This document shows positions 61,300 through 64,000 of a stretch of DNA of 64,000 nt, in pieces. Each line of letters begins with the position of its first letter. Position 1 is the first letter of the stretch. The stretch covers positions 8,953,081-9,017,080 of the forward strand of contig PTFA01000011.1 of NCBI GenBank assembly GCA_003342895.1. The letters are read 5' to 3'. The notes beneath the pieces were generated by a model. That model saw nothing but the letters and a program-made list of their open reading frames with translations. It did no database searches and was not told the origin of the DNA. The stretch is from Casuarius casuarius. Taxonomy: Eukaryota; Chordata; Aves; Casuariiformes; Casuariidae. Made by a program: the position numbers and the translations under genes.

Positions 61300-61330
61300 T
61301 TCTCTCTCTCTTGCTCTCTCTCTTTTTTTT
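61300..61330. repeat. CT dinucleotide repeat, interrupted
   Basis: TCTCTCTCTCTTGCTCTCTC and TCTTTTTTTT form a simple CT repeat running into a T8 stretch. Confidence 0.9.
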
Positions 61331-61540
61331 AAACTGGAAAATGATTAACTACTTATTTGTGCTCAGCAGTCTCAGCAGAAAAATGTGCCTTTAGCGTTTT
61401 GCAGAATGATTGCAACAAACGTGTTCAAGGGAATGTTTGTTAATAATGACAGTCCACAGGCACAAGTGAAGCTATGTTCAAGCTTCAGACACTATATGTA
61501 TATCACATGAGGAGTGTATCACAGTGATAACAGAGACATA

Positions 61541-61570
61541 CAGATATATTGATATATATAGAGATATGTA
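61541..61570. repeat. GATATA-rich simple repeat
   Basis: CAGATATATTGATATATATA is followed by GAGATATGTA. It is simple AT-rich repeat sequence. Confidence 0.8.
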
Positions 61571-62139
61571 TTAAGATGCACTTACAGTTTGTTTTCAAAT
61601 GCACTTCAGCTACTTCATGAAATCAAAATGTAGTGGTTGCTCAAAAGAAGAGTGAAAGGTCTCCATACCATGCACGTTGCATATGAAGCAAATACCATTA
61701 TGAAAACTTCATTAATATGTAAATTGCAACATTTTGATTAGCACTTGCAGACCCCTTTTGTTAAGGAAAGAGACGGAAGGAGCTAACCAGATTGCAGTAA
61801 TTTACATACTAACTCAGTGGTGGCAATGCCACCAAGAAGAGAAGGAAGGGTATGATGTCTTTTTTAACAGCTTAATGCAGTATTAAAAACACATAGTACA
61901 AAAGAAAGGAAAATATTTTTCTTTAAACTGACAGCCTCTTTTTTGGGTGGTGGTGGAATAAATTAAGTATGTGCTGGAGCTTGTTTTAAAATGATAGGAT
62001 ATGCATTTGCTTGACAAAGGAATATGACTATTTTGGGTCCTTATCTAGTCGTTTTGAAAGCAAATGAAGAGTACCTTTGGTAACTTGGTTTTATTATTTG
62101 TTTCTCCAAGGAAATTATCACTTCCCTCCCTCCCTTCCT

Positions 62140-62706
62140 CCAGGGAGGTGATCCTTCCCCTCTACTCAGCCCTGGTGAGGCCACATCTGCAGCGCTGGGT
62201 CCATTTCCGGGCACTCCGGGTCAAGACAGACACGGACTATACTGGAAGGAGTCCAGCAATGGGCCACATAGATAATTAAGTGACTGGTCATCTCTCATAT
62301 GAGGAAAGGCTGCGAGAGCTGGGACTGTTCAGCCTGGAGAAGAGAAGGCTCAGGTGGATCTCATCAATGTGTATAAATACATGTTGGGAGACTGTAAATA
62401 GGATGCCAGACTCTTCTCAGTGGTGCCCAGTGACAGGATGAGAGGCAATGGCACAAACTGGAGCACAGGAAACTCCACTTGAACACAAGAAAACACTTCT
62501 TCACTGTGATGGTGGCTGAACACTGGAACGAGCTGCCCAGAGAGGCTGTGGAGTCTCCATCCTTGGAGATATTCAAAACCTGACTGGGCAGGGTCCTGGG
62601 CAACCTGCCCTAGGTGACCCTGCTTTGAGCAGGGGGCGGTGGACCAGATGATCTCTAGAGGTCCCTTCCAACTCCAACTATTCTCTGATTCTGTGGTTCT
62701 GTGATT
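62140..62706 (+). repeat. CR1 LINE, 5'-truncated copy (avian type)
   Basis: The copy begins inside the 3' end of ORF2: from 62142 the frame reads REVILPLYSALVRPHL, the conserved post-RT block of CR1. A frameshift and stop follow (TAATTAAGTGA near 62273). Then the normal CR1 sequence continues: GAGGAAAGGCTGCGAGAGCT, GGGACTGTTCAGCCTGGAGA, GTGGTGCCCAGTGACAGGAT, CTGCCCAGAGAGGCTGTGGA and CTAGGTGACCCTGCTTTGAG. It ends with GATGATCTCTAGAGGTCCCT and the 3' tail ATTCTCTGATTCTGTGGTTC. About 570 bases of a roughly 4.5-kb full-length element are present. It is much less diverged than the other LINE fragments in the window. No target-site duplication was seen, which is normal for CR1. It cannot move by itself. 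Confidence 0.95.
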
Positions 62707-64000
62707 ATGCAGTGTGCCAGGTGGGAATTTGTTTGTTGACTGCAGTGACCACCAGATTCAATTCTATGCTTCTGGTTTTCACACTCACTATCTGAGTACT
62801 CTGGAGTCTCTCACTAGGATATGCAAATCTCTCATTCAGATGATCAAAACGCAACGTCATAACATAACGGCATTCGAATTTCTGAGTTCCGCTATATGCA
62901 TCCAGACATGCCCCTTTCAGGCTCGATCTGTCAGTGGGATTTATAGATAAAGTAGGTTTTGAGTTGCTTGAGCGATATAAGCAATCTAGTACATTATGTT
63001 TTTGCTTACTACTTACATAATGTTAAAATGCTCAGAGAAATAAGTAAATGAAGTCCCCCAATAGAACAAGTGTTACTTGTTCTATTACTGGGCATTTGTA
63101 AGATGGTTGGACACCCTAAAGGGAGTCCAATAGGAATTGTGTTTGCTCAGCTCTTTGGGCCTGACTGTCAAGAGATAGTGGCACACCTACAGCAGGCTTA
63201 CAACAGTTTGACATTTTAGTGACGACCCAGAAGATGGCTAGTAACAGAAAAAAGAGAAAGAAAATAGTGGGGATTCTGAGGGCTTTCATGTACTCACTGA
63301 AGTTCAGAGACCTCAGGGCAAAACAGGAAAAAGAAAAGAAAAAAAGATATTTGAAAAGCAAAGTTCAACAGCTCTGCTTGGTGCTGCTTGAAAGTATATT
63401 ATAAGGATCATACCAGATTTAGCAGAAGAAATAACTGGGCTCTTTTAAAATTAACATGCTTGGTGACAGATTCTGTTTGTTACAGTTCCATTGGGACTTT
63501 TTTCCAGCTGATTTCTATAGAAAAGGTTTCATTATGATGTAACTAAAGCAAATATTGGTCTAAGAGTTAAGAATAACGATACAGCTTTTTGCCATTAAAA
63601 GGATATTCTGTTACATTGGGAAAAGACTTTCTATGAAGCAGTGTGCCCACAGGGAACTTCAGAGCAGGAATGGACAAACCTGCAGAGAGGTTTTTTTTAA
63701 TTTGGCTTTGTTAAATCTTTAAAACGTTTATAGAGATTTTTAATGTTTTAGAGCCCATTTTAGAAAGCGTGAAACTTTTGACAAACTTTTAAAAGATATT
63801 CAGGATACAGCTAGAAAAATATCCCACATAACTGGTCTTGCTTATAGGAAGGATGAGGCTTCCAGCTGGTGATAATCAGCCTTGCTTCACCGAATTCAGC
63901 AACCTTAAGCTGACTGTCTGGTATTGCAAGCATTTGCAGGATGGAGTCTACCATAAAAAGCATCAGCCTAGCTCCAAACAATGACATATTTTTTTGAGTC
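62707..64000. other. Unassigned noncoding DNA
   Basis: No gene is recognised. Open frames reach at most 81 codons; the one at 63116-63361 (minus) is Phe/Leu-rich because the plus strand is purine-rich at 63240-63350. A perfect inverted repeat at 63060-63086 is listed separately. Confidence 0.55.
63060..63086. repeat. Perfect 12-bp inverted repeat, 3-base spacer
   Basis: AATAGAACAAGT (63060-63071), spacer GTT, ACTTGTTCTATT (63075-63086). The core AGAACAnnnTGTTCT-type spacing of steroid receptor sites is not matched: here AGAACA and TGTTCT are separated by 11 bases, not 3. It is therefore a hairpin-forming palindrome rather than a canonical response element. Confidence 0.9.

Larger units (their letters stand above)
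61016..62139. other. Unassigned noncoding DNA between LINE copies
   Basis: No gene is recognised. Simple repeats at 61300-61330 and 61541-61570 are listed separately. The 61640-61830 part (ATGCACGTTGCATATG, TTCATTAATATGTAAATTGC, GTGGTGGCAATGCCACC) has unbroken non-repetitive sequence that could be conserved, but nothing in the sequence alone proves it. Confidence 0.5.

Noticed and set aside
1..64000. A CRISPR array, prokaryotic operon, phage or defence system
   Set aside because: There are no regularly spaced direct repeats, no long co-directional open frames, and the CR1/MIR content shows this is vertebrate nuclear DNA.

Overview
This is a vertebrate nuclear sequence, most likely from a bird. 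The clearest evidence is a 5'-truncated chicken-repeat-1 (CR1) LINE at about 62140-62706. It has the C-terminal reverse-transcriptase coding end, the usual CR1 3' UTR, and a short 3' tail of ATTCTGTG-like repeats. Several much older CR1/L3-type LINE fragments, MIR-like CORE-SINE fragments and hairpin-like old repeats of the kind shared by turtles, crocodilians and birds surround it. The sequence is AT-rich, has no gene-dense organisation, and shows no prokaryotic operon, ribosome-binding-site or CRISPR structure.

I found no protein-coding exon, tRNA, rRNA or snRNA that I can support. The longest open frames (about 160-230 codons near 15.65-16.5 kb) are artefacts of a long polypurine tract. 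The remaining open frames are short, unrelated to any family I recognise, and often overlap on both strands. The window is best read as a gene desert or the inside of a very long intron. Which of the two cannot be decided from this sequence.

Layout. 1-0.6 kb: a 37-bp tandem duplication at the edge of an old repeat. 4.7 kb: a strong G-quadruplex candidate. 7.2-7.9 kb: a MIR-like SINE followed directly by an old CR1/L3 reverse-transcriptase fragment. 9.7 kb: a long AT-rich hairpin. 15.8-16.1 kb: a polypurine tract. 16-28 kb: mostly unassigned AT-rich DNA. 28.7-29.2 kb: a GC-richer patch. 30-49 kb: unassigned DNA with simple repeats, an antisense MIR-like fragment at 38.5 kb, and a cluster of homeodomain-type cores near 37.1 kb. 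49.9-51.8 kb: remains of an old LINE interrupted by an antisense MIR-like SINE. 54.1 kb: a hairpin-type old repeat. 59.6 kb: an antisense CR1 3' UTR. 60.2-61.0 kb: an old CR1/L3 copy with its central RT region missing. 62.1-62.7 kb: the younger CR1.

I did not find a previously undescribed biological system. The items most worth a second look are the 9.7-kb hairpin, the G-quadruplex candidate, the polypurine tract, and the possible regulatory cluster at 37 kb. Repeat calls rest on recognising family sequence by eye, without alignment, so boundaries are approximate.
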